A stretch of 45,115 nt of DNA, from the NCBI GenBank assembly GCA_002390045.1, contig DGSB01000074.1, positions 20,312 to 65,426 of the forward strand, read 5' to 3'. The DNA is from Fibrobacter sp. UBA4373 (GTDB taxonomy: Bacteria > Fibrobacterota > Fibrobacteria > Fibrobacterales > Fibrobacteraceae). Position numbers and translations under genes: made by a program. Below the pieces are notes generated by a model. The model was not told the origin of the DNA, ran no database searches, and saw only the letters and a list, made by a program, of their open reading frames with translations. Shown here in pieces: positions 6,732-15,026 of this stretch; position 1 is the first letter of the stretch, and each line of letters starts with the position of its first letter.

Positions 6732-9569
6732 ATGAACTCTATCGTGAGCCTGAACGGCGACTGGGACCTTCTGTTCGATACAGAAGATATGGGCATCATC
6801 AATCGTTGGTACGCCACCTATCCGGACGGTACCCAAAAAATCCAAGTGCCAAGCGTGTGGGAAAAATATTTCGACAAGGTTTCCCTTTCGCAGGATGCAG
6901 CCTATTATTTTAAGCATTTCACTGTTGACGCAAAACAGGTTCCGAAGCGCATTTTCCTTCGTTTCGAACGCATTTCCATGCACGCCGTTTTCTGGTTGAA
7001 CGGCAAGTATCTCGGTTCGCATTTCGGCGCCTATACGCCATGCCTGCTCGACCTTTCCAAGGCGATCAAACCGGGTGAAGACAACGTTCTTTGCGTTCGC
7101 GTAGCGAACATGGGTTCCGCCAACAGCCGTATCGACTTCGGTCGCGAAAGCAAGGAAGGCGCGGACGACCGTTTTGTTCGCCCGTCCGAAATGCCGGTCG
7201 GCCTCCCGTGGACAGAATATCCGTTCGGCGGTATCTACGGAAACGTGGACCTGATTCTCGGCGGCGCCGCCTTTATTACGGGCGTCCAGCTTGAACCGGA
7301 CCTCGACGAAGACCGCGTTGCCGTAGACGTATCCTTCAACAATCCTCGTGGATTCTCGACTCGCCTTCGCATTTTGATGCGCAATCCTCAGGGCGAAGTC
7401 AGCGAACTCGTCAAGGACATCAAGCTTGAAAAGGAAAACGCTTCGAGCCGTTTCATCCTGAAAATCAAGGACCTGAAGAAGGACAAAAACATCTGGACCC
7501 TCGAAAATCCGAAGCTTTTCACCATTGAAGTTCAGCTCGAAGGCAAATCGAAGACAAAGCTCTCTACGGAACGCTCCTTCTCCGTCGTCAAAAATTTTGC
7601 ATTCCGCAAATTCGACTGCATCAAGGGCGACTTCTACCTGAACGATTCCATCATCAAGATTCAAGGCGTTTCCTATTCGCAGCACTGGAGCGAAGGCGGC
7701 CTTTGGAATTCCGACAAGGCAAAGCTCCGCAAGGATCTTGAAGCCATCAAAAAAGCGGGATTCAACACAATCCGTTCGAACGGCGCCCCGCTGTCCAACG
7801 CAGCCCTCGACATCTGCGACGAAATCGGTCTTCTCGTTTTCCAGGAACTCCCGATTCACACCATGCGTTCTACCCCACGCGGTCTTGAAGCGGTTTACAA
7901 ACTCGTTGAAGAAGTCGTGATGGAACAGAAACATCACCCGAGCATCGTTTCCTGGATTCTCGGTTCCGAAAACTGCCCGCTCGTTCTCGAAAACGGTAAC
8001 AAACTTTTGAACGCGGTCGACGGTTACGACAAGTGCCGCCCGGTCATCAGCAACCTGAACTGCGTCTACCTCTCGAACGAAGAAGAGTTCCACAAGGACA
8101 CGGGCAAGCTCATGGGCGTGACAAACGAAAAGATTCTTCTTTACGCGTCTCACCGCATGCACCTTCGCATGAGCCCGAACGCAGCCCTCACGGATTTTCT
8201 CGCCCACTACTGCGACAAGAATTCCATTGTCGAAGACGAAGTCAACATTCCGGACACGACTCTTGGCAATTCGCAGTTCCAGGACGAATACGAAAACTTT
8301 GTCGAAGAAACCAACGGCAAGATTCTCGTCACGCTCAAGAACCATGCACTTTTGCCGGCTTCCCCGACAGACATCAAGGGTTCTAGAAGCATCAAGAATA
8401 ACAAGGCCATCAAGCAGACATTCAAGCAGCTCGAAGCCTTTATCGACAACAGGGATCTTTCGATTTGGGGATCGTTAGAAGCGTTCAACGCCGACGCGCA
8501 CCGCTTGGCCTTGCAAAGTAAGCTCACGCAAATCAACGCCATCCAGAGCAACCCGCTCGTTTCCGGCTTTATGCTCGACCAGTGGGCTGACTTCGGTGCG
8601 GACTTCAGCGGTCTCGTGGACGAAAACCGCAAGACGAAGGGATTCGATTCCTTCATGAAGGCGGCAACGACCCCAACCCGCTTGCTCATCACCGGTTTTG
8701 AACCGATCAGCGCTCCGCAGACCGAAATTTCCTTCCAGCTTGCCTTGTTGAACCAGGCCCGCCTCGAAGATATCGAAATCGAGATTTCCATCGTCGACAA
8801 GAGCGGAAAAACCGTTTCGAGCGACAAGCATAAGGCGAAGGGCCAGACGAGCCTCACTCCGCTCGGCACGTTCACGGTCATCGCACCGAAAACCGCCGGC
8901 GACTACAAGCTCGTTCTGACTCTTTCCGCGCTGGGATCTGTGGTCAGCACCACGAACGAAAACCTTCTTGTTCTCGAAGATTCCGACGTGCAAAGCGCCA
9001 TGTCCCAGGTCTGCTTCCTCGACAACAATGCAGAAACGACAGCCGATGCCCTTGCTGCCCTTACCGGTCCGGAAAAGATCATCTTTACCGCAAGCCTCAG
9101 CTCTTGGAACGACGTCGTTCTGAACAAGATCGTGGAACTCACCCGCGACGGCGGAAAGACGCTCTTCCTTTCGGATTTGAACCCGGAAGACCTCGAAGCG
9201 TTCAACTCGAGCCATCACTTTACGCAGACGATCGAATCCCACTTCACCACCGGCGCGAACGGTCTTTCCGTGCATTACCTGGTGAACGGATCCGAACTGC
9301 TCCCGGAATTTGCTGGACATCAGATTTTAGACGATCTTGCATCTTCCGTGATTCCGAGCATTTCGCTCACCGAACTTCCGAACGCACAGGTTCTCGCTCG
9401 TTCCGTGACGATCGCGAACGGAGAACTCAAGACGGGCGTCGATCTTCAGATTGTTCCGTTCGGCAACGGACGTCTGGTGTTCAACCAGCTCAACCTGTTC
9501 GAAGGTTTGGAAACGAACCCGCTCGCAGACCGCGTATTTACGAAGCTCGTTCAAATGCTTACAAAGTAA
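6732..9569 (+). CDS. glycoside hydrolase family 2-like protein, cytoplasmic
   Basis: This 945-residue protein has GH2 architecture. A jelly-roll sugar-binding domain covers about 1-170 (NGDWDLLFD, AYYFKHFTVD, WLNGKYLGSHFGAYTPC). An immunoglobulin-like domain runs to about 295 and a TIM barrel to about 600 (DLEAIKKAGFNTIRSNGAP, LVFQELPIHTM, HHPSIVSWILGSEN). A C-terminal region with beta-sandwich and Rossmann-like stretches completes it. The acid/base Glu413 is present, although the usual Asn before it is Ser. The position where the E-x-G nucleophile is expected reads ILVTLKNH (Leu535), so hydrolytic activity is doubtful. There is no signal peptide. An AAGGAA ribosome site precedes the ATG at 6732. 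Beta-galactosidase, glucuronidase or mannosidase cannot be told apart. Confidence 0.82.
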   Translation: MNSIVSLNGDWDLLFDTEDMGIINRWYATYPDGTQKIQVPSVWEKYFDKVSLSQDAAYYFKHFTVDAKQVPKRIFLRFERISMHAVFWLNGKYLGSHFGAYTPCLLDLSKAIKPGEDNVLCVRVANMGSANSRIDFGRESKEGADDRFVRPSEMPVGLPWTEYPFGGIYGNVDLILGGAAFITGVQLEPDLDEDRVAVDVSFNNPRGFSTRLRILMRNPQGEVSELVKDIKLEKENASSRFILKIKDLKKDKNIWTLENPKLFTIEVQLEGKSKTKLSTERSFSVVKNFAFRKFDCIKGDFYLNDSIIKIQGVSYSQHWSEGGLWNSDKAKLRKDLEAIKKAGFNTIRSNGAPLSNAALDICDEIGLLVFQELPIHTMRSTPRGLEAVYKLVEEVVMEQKHHPSIVSWILGSENCPLVLENGNKLLNAVDGYDKCRPVISNLNCVYLSNEEEFHKDTGKLMGVTNEKILLYASHRMHLRMSPNAALTDFLAHYCDKNSIVEDEVNIPDTTLGNSQFQDEYENFVEETNGKILVTLKNHALLPASPTDIKGSRSIKNNKAIKQTFKQLEAFIDNRDLSIWGSLEAFNADAHRLALQSKLTQINAIQSNPLVSGFMLDQWADFGADFSGLVDENRKTKGFDSFMKAATTPTRLLITGFEPISAPQTEISFQLALLNQARLEDIEIEISIVDKSGKTVSSDKHKAKGQTSLTPLGTFTVIAPKTAGDYKLVLTLSALGSVVSTTNENLLVLEDSDVQSAMSQVCFLDNNAETTADALAALTGPEKIIFTASLSSWNDVVLNKIVELTRDGGKTLFLSDLNPEDLEAFNSSHHFTQTIESHFTTGANGLSVHYLVNGSELLPEFAGHQILDDLASSVIPSISLTELPNAQVLARSVTIANGELKTGVDLQIVPFGNGRLVFNQLNLFEGLETNPLADRVFTKLVQMLTK

Positions 9570-9586
9570 GCAAATCCCCGAAACTG

Positions 9587-9617
9587 AAAAAGCCCGGAAT
9601 TTTTCCGGGCTTTTTTT
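9587..9617. terminator. rho-independent terminator after the GH2-like gene
   Basis: A 13-bp perfect stem (core GCCCGGAA/TTCCGGGC) with a 3-nt loop is followed by seven T. It is A-rich on the other side, so it could also stop the convergent lipoprotein transcript. Confidence 0.92.
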
Positions 9618-9741
9618 CATTCCACATCGAACATTTTCGCTGGCAGCACATGCCTTTGCTTCGCCCTTTTCGTTCCACAATCGTCTTGCCCAATTTTATC
9701 AGCATATCACCTTTCATTCCTTCTAAATTCGAATTTATTTT

Positions 9742-10716
9742 CTATTTAATGTTTTCTTCCGAATAATAAACAGTATCCCCAGAACTCGGATACAGCATAG
9801 TCCGGCCACTTGTAAATTCTTCAAAATAAATTTCAAACAAGGGTTTATCACCGATTTCACCATCATCATACATTTTGTAAATCTGGTGACCGACACCGAT
9901 ATAATTACCGTAAAAACGAAGACTATTGTAAAAACATTCCGGTAGACCGCAGCCTTTCGTTTGCAAAGAATCCAAAACGTTTTTATTTTCATCAATCATC
10001 AAAATTTTTCCATTTTTTTCATCCAAACATCTAAACCCATCTTCAGTCCACCGAATATCGTTGCATTCAGCCATCCACGCAGATTCCCCTGTCGGCTCCC
10101 ACCTCGCTATAGAATTCTCTGCAATATCCCAAGCATAAAAAACTCGATTTTTATATTCAAGCCCCAGATTCATATCATGAAGAGACAAAATTTTCTTATC
10201 TTTAAAGTTTTCATTGCGAAAGTCTACAAGATAATCCGTACTATCAATATCGCCAAACACTACATTCAACTTGACCACATTTCCACTTTGTGCGAATCTC
10301 CACTCCGAGGCCTTACTTAAATCTCCAGTTGCATAGTCGTCTTTGCTGAAGAAAAAAATCAAGCCATCCTCCACCTGATCCAAACTTTCCGATTTTTTAT
10401 TTTCTGGGAAATCTATCTTCTTATATACTGTATCCCTATTAACATTCACTAGGTACGCCAAATAACCCGTCACACGAAATTCTTCGTCCCGTCCTTGAAT
10501 ATATGAAGAATAGAATTCAACTGTTTCCCAATTAAAAAAATCCAACATAATGGTACTGTCATCGACCATGTAAAAATGACGGCCTATCGAGATTCCACTA
10601 TCAAGGATCTTTTCGTCACTACAACTCATGCATCCCCACATGCTTACACATGTAAATGCGGTTATAGCTGCCACAATCAGCCTTTCAATTTCAAACTTTT
10701 TCAACAGATGCTTCAT
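9742..10716 (-). CDS. lipoprotein of unknown function (accessory cluster)
   Basis: This 324-residue protein has an N-terminal lipoprotein signal (MKHLLKKFEIERLIVAAITA and lipobox SMWGC). The mature part is acidic and mostly beta by pattern, with many Trp, Tyr and Asp. I recognise no domain. Its layout recalls the lipoprotein at 11143-12042: both carry a C-x-[DE]-[IV]-R-[WA] segment followed by a short Phe-Arg/Phe-Cys-Leu stretch and an 'ILDSL' segment, so they are probably diverged paralogues. AAGGAGA lies 8 nt before the ATG. Its 5' leader is almost identical to that of the pseudogene at 12275-13143. Base composition is more AT-rich than neighbouring genes. Confidence 0.75.
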   Translation of the reverse strand: MKHLLKKFEIERLIVAAITAFTCVSMWGCMSCSDEKILDSGISIGRHFYMVDDSTIMLDFFNWETVEFYSSYIQGRDEEFRVTGYLAYLVNVNRDTVYKKIDFPENKKSESLDQVEDGLIFFFSKDDYATGDLSKASEWRFAQSGNVVKLNVVFGDIDSTDYLVDFRNENFKDKKILSLHDMNLGLEYKNRVFYAWDIAENSIARWEPTGESAWMAECNDIRWTEDGFRCLDEKNGKILMIDENKNVLDSLQTKGCGLPECFYNSLRFYGNYIGVGHQIYKMYDDGEIGDKPLFEIYFEEFTSGRTMLYPSSGDTVYYSEENIK

Positions 10717-10734
10717 ACTCTGTTCTCCTTAAAA
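10693..10734. repeat. duplicated lipoprotein leader, copy 1
   Basis: A 42-nt segment covers the ribosome site and first codons of the lipoprotein gene at 9742-10716. It recurs at 13120-13161 with a single mismatch. Similarity continues more weakly into the signal-peptide codons. Confidence 0.9.
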
Positions 10735-10813
10735 CTTTTTCTGCGTATTTTACTACAAAACAATAGCAAACCAAGCTGCATATTCCGCGCTCCCGTTCCC
10801 TCGTGCGGGCCGT

Positions 10814-11134
10814 CTAGAGTGATAACTTTAATGAGCGCCATGAATAGAGATAAGAATCATGCACGTTTCGCATGCTATCCGGTTCTTCAAAAACATTTTT
10901 ACTCAACCAATAGGTCAGTCTATTTTCGCTATCATATTTACCAATGTGACCTTTACCACGAAAACTTGTATCTCGGTTAGCTTCAACTAAAGAATTATCC
11001 TCTTTAATTCCCTTATCCGCTCCCAAGGCTCCATGAAGCATCATCACATTGTAATTCGTAATACTTTCCATCGGCTTGGGAATAGACCAACTAACAATGG
11101 CGAGAGCCATCACCATCACTAAAATCTTTTTCAT
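10814..11134 (-). CDS. short exported protein resembling the N-terminus of an alpha/beta hydrolase
   Basis: This 106-residue protein has a signal peptide (MKKILVMVMALAIVSWSIPK). It then has NYNVMMLHGALGADKG, where the HG after a hydrophobic strand looks like the oxyanion-hole region of lipase-type hydrolases. RLTYWLSKNVFEEPDS and YLYSWRS follow, and the frame ends abruptly. No GxSxG nucleophile motif or catalytic His region is left, so I read it as the 5' remnant of a longer gene rather than a complete enzyme. It lies 8 nt downstream of the lipoprotein gene at 11143-12042 in the same direction, with only a weak AAGGGT ribosome site. The hydrolase assignment is inference. Confidence 0.5.
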   Translation of the reverse strand: MKKILVMVMALAIVSWSIPKPMESITNYNVMMLHGALGADKGIKEDNSLVEANRDTSFRGKGHIGKYDSENRLTYWLSKNVFEEPDSMRNVHDSYLYSWRSLKLSL

Positions 11135-11142
11135 AATGACCC

Positions 11143-12042
11143 TTAATAAATTATAGTAGTCCCATCTTTACATCTATATTCCAAAGCATCCCTTATAGAT
11201 ACTCCTATGCATTGAAAATTATCGCTTACAATCTTGCAAACATTATTTCCTAAATTCAGAATGTTTCCTGCAAATCCTACTTTTGTATACTTCGACCAGC
11301 TATAGGGTTTCCCTTGCAACAATGAATCTAAGATGTTATCATTTTTTACCAAAAGCAAATCCAGCGGTTCATTCTCCAAAGCCAAACAAAATACATCCTC
11401 GCCCCAAGCCCTTACATCATCACACTCTTTAATCCATTCCAAATTTTTATCCAAACGTTTGTAAATCAAGGTTCCAGAGATTGTGTCCAGAACAGCATAC
11501 TGGCAACTATCTCCTTCAGCCGTAAGTCGCCCTCCAAACGCTATAAAACTGTTGTCCAACCATTGATGCATGCGATCAATTTCAAATTCTTGCGAACAAC
11601 CTTCGTTCTTTCTTGATAGTTTCATTTCATGCGCTGTCTCGCCAATCTTCCACAGAAGAATATTTTTCCCTTCCCAACGCCAAAAAATAGAATCCGTCAG
11701 TTGATACCAACGATAGCCGCCTCTTTTATTCGTGAGGGAATCAGTCCATCGAGGTCCATCTTCCTGCACACGGTAATTAAAAACAAGCAAGCGGTCATGC
11801 CCGCAAGATTCATCGTCGCTATAACCGCCATTCCATGTTTCCGTAGTTTCAAGCCACCCTCTGCAATCGTAAACGACAACCAAAGAATCGTCTATGAAAC
11901 CGGCAATTGACGGAGTCCCCCTGCTATCACTCCATTTAAACTCCACCTGATCGCTGCACCCCCACATGCCTACGCATGCGAGCGCAAGAATCACAATCGC
12001 AAATATCCTTGCACTCAGCATCTTTCCCATCTTTTCCATCAT
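11143..12042 (-). CDS. lipoprotein of unknown function (accessory cluster)
   Basis: This 299-residue protein has a lipoprotein signal ending in the lipobox GMWGC. The mature domain is rich in Trp, Asp and Cys and seems to be beta-rich with repeated WKI/W-x-W elements. I recognise no family. It shares the MWGC lipobox context and C-terminal layout (EWIKECDDVRAWGEDVFCL) with the lipoprotein at 9742-10716, whose matching segment reads AWMAECNDIRWTEDGFRCL, so the two are paralogues. A GGAGG site lies 7 nt before the first of two adjacent ATG codons. A 230-nt AT-rich stretch without a supportable gene lies upstream (12043-12274). Confidence 0.72.
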   Translation of the reverse strand: MMEKMGKMLSARIFAIVILALACVGMWGCSDQVEFKWSDSRGTPSIAGFIDDSLVVVYDCRGWLETTETWNGGYSDDESCGHDRLLVFNYRVQEDGPRWTDSLTNKRGGYRWYQLTDSIFWRWEGKNILLWKIGETAHEMKLSRKNEGCSQEFEIDRMHQWLDNSFIAFGGRLTAEGDSCQYAVLDTISGTLIYKRLDKNLEWIKECDDVRAWGEDVFCLALENEPLDLLLVKNDNILDSLLQGKPYSWSKYTKVGFAGNILNLGNNVCKIVSDNFQCIGVSIRDALEYRCKDGTTIIY

Positions 12043-12274
12043 ATGGATTCCTCCATTGCATTTTCACGCAAAAAGAAACGGCAAAGCAAATATACCCTGC
12101 AAAGATAATTTTTTATTACATGTTCCCACATATCATTATGTTTATAAAAAAAAGCGAACAAATAAAAAGAAAAACCGATTCCGTCTAGAATCAGGTAATA
12201 TCGTTCCGAAAAATTATTATCAAAAGAAAATTCAAGCTTACCCAGCAATTCTTTCAGTTTTCCATCTCAAATTT

Positions 12275-13143
12275 TTACACAAAAAATTTATTCGTATTGG
12301 AAAGGCCTATCTTGTTCACCGTCGAAATCGTGACCGTGTTCTGATTGTCCTTCTGGATTGCAAGCAGGTTGTCGTAGCCATAGTCTCGGGGATTAAAATC
12401 GGACTGACCGTTTTTCTTGACAGGGTGAACGTATTTAATGGTATCGCCGCTCGCGGAATCAAGAATCGCATTCCCAGGCGATTTCTTCCTGATAATTGAA
12501 GTTCATACGGATTTGACGCAACCTGTGCGGCATCAAATCGTCCACGACGAAGGAGTACTTTTCAATCCAATTATCAACAGTAATCGCGGGAACCTCATAA
12601 CGCTCCACATGACGGATGGGGACGCCTTTCTCGTTCAACGAACCATCGGGATGCAGGCCGTCCACCTTTTCCCAGCGGTCCACTTTCACGCCCATCTTCG
12701 ACCAGTCGGATTCCGACTTGAAGCGGAGTGGCATTGTCAAGCCCGAAAGAGGCTGATTCTTTTGTGTTGAATTCAAGTCATTTGCCGACTTGAAAAAACC
12801 TATAGCACAGTTTACACCGTTCTTTGAACCAATGTAAAAGCAGTTGCGGTTCAGAGTGGATACATCACGTGCGGAATCACTCATCCCCTGAAGTTGATTC
12901 AATGTCGCAGTATCGTTCAATGCCAAATTCACGAAGGGCCGCTCGTAAAGGAAGTCTTCGTAAACATGGACAGAATTGTTCAGCTTCCAATTCTTGAAGC
13001 CCTTATCAATCGGCAGATTGTGGGATTCCGACAGATCCGCGATACCAGCCTGAACCACACCCCCACATGCCTACGCACGCAAATGCTGCCAGAGCAGCCA
13101 CAATCAGTCTTTGAAATCCAAACTTTTTCAACAGATGTTTCAT
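12275..13143 (-). pseudogene. frameshifted lipoprotein with a hydrolase-like C-terminal region
   Basis: Reading the minus strand from the ATG at 13143 gives a lipoprotein signal almost identical to its neighbour's (MKHLLKKFGFQRLIVAALAA, lipobox GMWGC). This frame then meets a TGA after 40-odd codons. The continuation is in another frame from about 13065 (VQAGIADLSESHNLPIDKGF). That frame stops at 12459, where a third frame carries on coherently (NAILDSASGDTIKYVHPVKK) to the TAA at 12275-12277. Both breaks fit one extra G each: after the Cys codon near 13065, and in a GGG near 12477. Removing both gives about 288 residues. I recognise no catalytic motif. It may be a fusion of a lipoprotein leader to the C-terminal part of a larger secreted protein. 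Confidence 0.75.
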
Positions 13144-13161
13144 ACTCTGTTCTCCTTAAAA
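13120..13161. repeat. duplicated lipoprotein leader, copy 2
   Basis: A 42-nt match to 10693-10734 with one mismatch, covering the ribosome site and first codons of the frameshifted lipoprotein pseudogene. Confidence 0.9.
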
Positions 13162-13189
13162 TTTCTACCTACCCACGATTCTATACAAG

Positions 13190-13225
13190 AAAACCCCGAA
13201 AGCTGGGCACAACTTTCAGGGTTTT
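13190..13225 (-). terminator. rho-independent terminator of the PNPOx-fold gene
   Basis: AAAACCC and GAAAG pair with CTTTC and GGGTTTT around a 10-nt loop, with one mismatch. The T tract follows on the minus strand. Confidence 0.8.
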
Positions 13226-13262
13226 CATCGAAATTTTCCGTACTTTTTGCTCAAAATGGGAA

Positions 13263-13661
13263 TTAGAACTTCACCGTGCGAGGCGTTTCCGCAAAGCTGT
13301 AGAACGTAGCGGTCGCATCCTTAAAGTAAAGGACCTCCGTGTTGTCATCATCCGGAGAATACATCGCCTTGAGACTCGGATAATGTTCGAGCATGTCGAC
13401 CTTCGCTTCGCGCCGGTCATCCGAAACAAGCTTTCCCGTGATACGCAGCCATTTCGAACCGGACTTATCCAGGGCGCAAACTTCTACTTTGGAATTCGTA
13501 TGAATCTGCTTGGAAACGTCCTTAGACTTCCCCGTCTGAATGTAAAGTTTGCCATCAAAAATGTTGGCAGTACCAAAGGGACGCACGCGCGGCTGATCGC
13601 CTTCGACCGTTGCAAGAAAATAGACACCGCATTCCTTGAGGAACTTTTCGACTTCCTGCAT
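13263..13661 (-). CDS. pyridoxamine 5'-phosphate oxidase-fold (split-barrel) flavoprotein
   Basis: This 132-residue protein has the FMN-binding split-barrel fold of the PNPOx-like family. It shows the N-terminal helix with FLKECGVYFLATVEGDQPRV, then VRPFGTANIFDGKLYIQTGK (the FMN-phosphate-binding strands), then SKWLRITGKLVSDDR. Small stand-alone members of this family bind FMN, F420 or haem, and their substrates are usually unknown; the flavin role here is inferred. AAGGAG precedes the ATG. A terminator follows, so it is a single-gene unit. Confidence 0.85.
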   Translation of the reverse strand: MQEVEKFLKECGVYFLATVEGDQPRVRPFGTANIFDGKLYIQTGKSKDVSKQIHTNSKVEVCALDKSGSKWLRITGKLVSDDRREAKVDMLEHYPSLKAMYSPDDDNTEVLYFKDATATFYSFAETPRTVKF

Positions 13662-13760
13662 AAAGACTCCTTGATTTCTTCTTTCAATATATAAAACCCG
13701 GAGTGAAAGCGTTCATTTTTTGAGCATTCTATGTTTGGAATCTTTCTAGGGTAAAAGACA

Positions 13761-13795
13761 TAAAAAAGAAAGGCGACCCGACCGGGCCGCCTTCC
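13761..13795 (-). terminator. rho-independent terminator of the barrel gene at 13819-14877
   Basis: On the minus strand an AAGGCG-x-CCC stem pairs with GGG-x-CGCCTT, followed by a T-rich run. Confidence 0.85.
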
Positions 13796-13818
13796 TGGTT
13801 TTAGGGTAGGTGCATTTT

Positions 13819-14877
13819 TTAGAACGACATGGCAACCGATGCGCCAGCTCCGATCGTGACATCTTCGTCGTCACCTTCGTAATCGTCGCCGACCGGGATG
13901 CAGGCGCGGACGTAAGCGTCAAAGCCCAGGTTTTCCGTTGCCGTGTAATAAGCCTTCGGGCCAGCCCAAATCTGAGCGAGGGAAGCGTCCGAATCGAGGC
14001 TCATCGTGTGATATTCTCCCTGAATGCCCAAGGTGAATTTATCCGTAATTCCAAAGCCCGGTTCCACGTAGAAGAACATGTATTCCGGGACTTCCGGATC
14101 TGTGGCACTTTCGTCATCGACAATGGCGTAGAATGCGGTCGCCTTGAGATTGACCTTGCCAAAGTTCAGTTCCGGTTCCACGGCAAAGGCGTGACTCATC
14201 TTTGGTTCATCTTCCGTGAGATAATCCGACTTTAAACCGTAAGCGATCTGTGCGCCGCCGAGAGCTCCGAACACAAGGTTCACGGTTACACCGGTGCGAA
14301 GGCTGTTATGGCTCTCGGTCTGATAGCTCTTGTAGTTGAAGAACGGACGGATCGTATGTTCGCCAAGAGCAAGATCGTAAGCGACATGCGCATCATAGGT
14401 CGTGCAACCTTCTTCGCTGCAATCGTCACCGTCCGTGCCAAAGCCCAAGCCGACCACAAGGCCATAGGCATTCAATTCAAAGCCACGGATGCCGCGTTCC
14501 ACCATGCCGATCGCGTAATCCGCCGGATCGTCATAGTTGTAATAACGGAATGCGCCTTCCGCATAAGTGAAGTCGCCCACCTTGAACGCGACCTTCTCAT
14601 TCAACAAGTACTGAACGAAGGCGCCGTCGTAGGCAAAGCCCGGAGCGGTTCCGTCGCCGTCCGCAGAGATTCCCGCTTCCGCAGACCACTTATCCGTAAA
14701 CTGTACCGCAAATAAAAGGTTGAACGTCGAACTGTAATCATGGTACAAAGTCCCATTTCCATACAGGGCATTGGCTTCGAATTCCACTTCTCCAGCGACA
14801 GAGAACTTTGGAGCTTCTGCAAAAAGCGGAGAAGCAGCGAGAGCAGTTGCAAGAATCATACCGATAGACTTTTTCAT
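13819..14877 (-). CDS. predicted outer-membrane beta-barrel protein
   Basis: This 352-residue protein has a clear signal peptide (MKKSIGMILATALAASPLFA). It is an acidic, aromatic-rich chain of alternating strands (VKFKVGDFTYAEGAFRYYNY-like stretches) ending in Phe (GASVAMSF), the classical C-terminal signal for BAM-dependent barrel insertion. One Cys pair lies in DDCSEEGCTTY, probably in an extracellular loop. I recognise no named family; a general porin role is inferred. AAGGAAA precedes the ATG. It is flanked by terminators on both sides and is probably monocistronic. Confidence 0.78.
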   Translation of the reverse strand: MKKSIGMILATALAASPLFAEAPKFSVAGEVEFEANALYGNGTLYHDYSSTFNLLFAVQFTDKWSAEAGISADGDGTAPGFAYDGAFVQYLLNEKVAFKVGDFTYAEGAFRYYNYDDPADYAIGMVERGIRGFELNAYGLVVGLGFGTDGDDCSEEGCTTYDAHVAYDLALGEHTIRPFFNYKSYQTESHNSLRTGVTVNLVFGALGGAQIAYGLKSDYLTEDEPKMSHAFAVEPELNFGKVNLKATAFYAIVDDESATDPEVPEYMFFYVEPGFGITDKFTLGIQGEYHTMSLDSDASLAQIWAGPKAYYTATENLGFDAYVRACIPVGDDYEGDDEDVTIGAGASVAMSF

Positions 14878-14963
14878 TGCGTGTTTCCTTGTTTGAGGGT
14901 TTACACTCCCCTATATGCAAAAGCAATGCCAATCGAAATGTTTGGATTTTTGAGCCAAAAAAA

Positions 14964-15003
14964 AAGAAACCACACTTTCGCTCGAAACAAAAGTGTGGTT
15001 TCC
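14964..15003 (-). terminator. rho-independent terminator of sodB
   Basis: GAAACCACACTTT pairs perfectly with AAAGTGTGGTTTC around a loop of about 11 nt. A run of nine T follows on the minus strand. Confidence 0.92.
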
Positions 15004-15026
15004 GATTTCAGAAATGTATGGAACGT

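Noticed and set aside
6684..8345. 553-residue open frame antisense to the GH2-like gene
   Set aside because: It is a shadow frame created by the strong codon bias of the GH2-like gene, with no recognisable domain and no ribosome site.
12039..12248. 69-residue hydrophobic ORF upstream of the lipoprotein at 11143-12042
   Set aside because: It overlaps the lipoprotein start and its ribosome site, lies in AT-rich DNA where hydrophobic frames arise by chance, and has no recognisable motif.
12894..13694. 266-residue plus-strand frame across the pseudogene and the PNPOx-fold gene
   Set aside because: It crosses a terminator and two minus-strand genes and has no domain.
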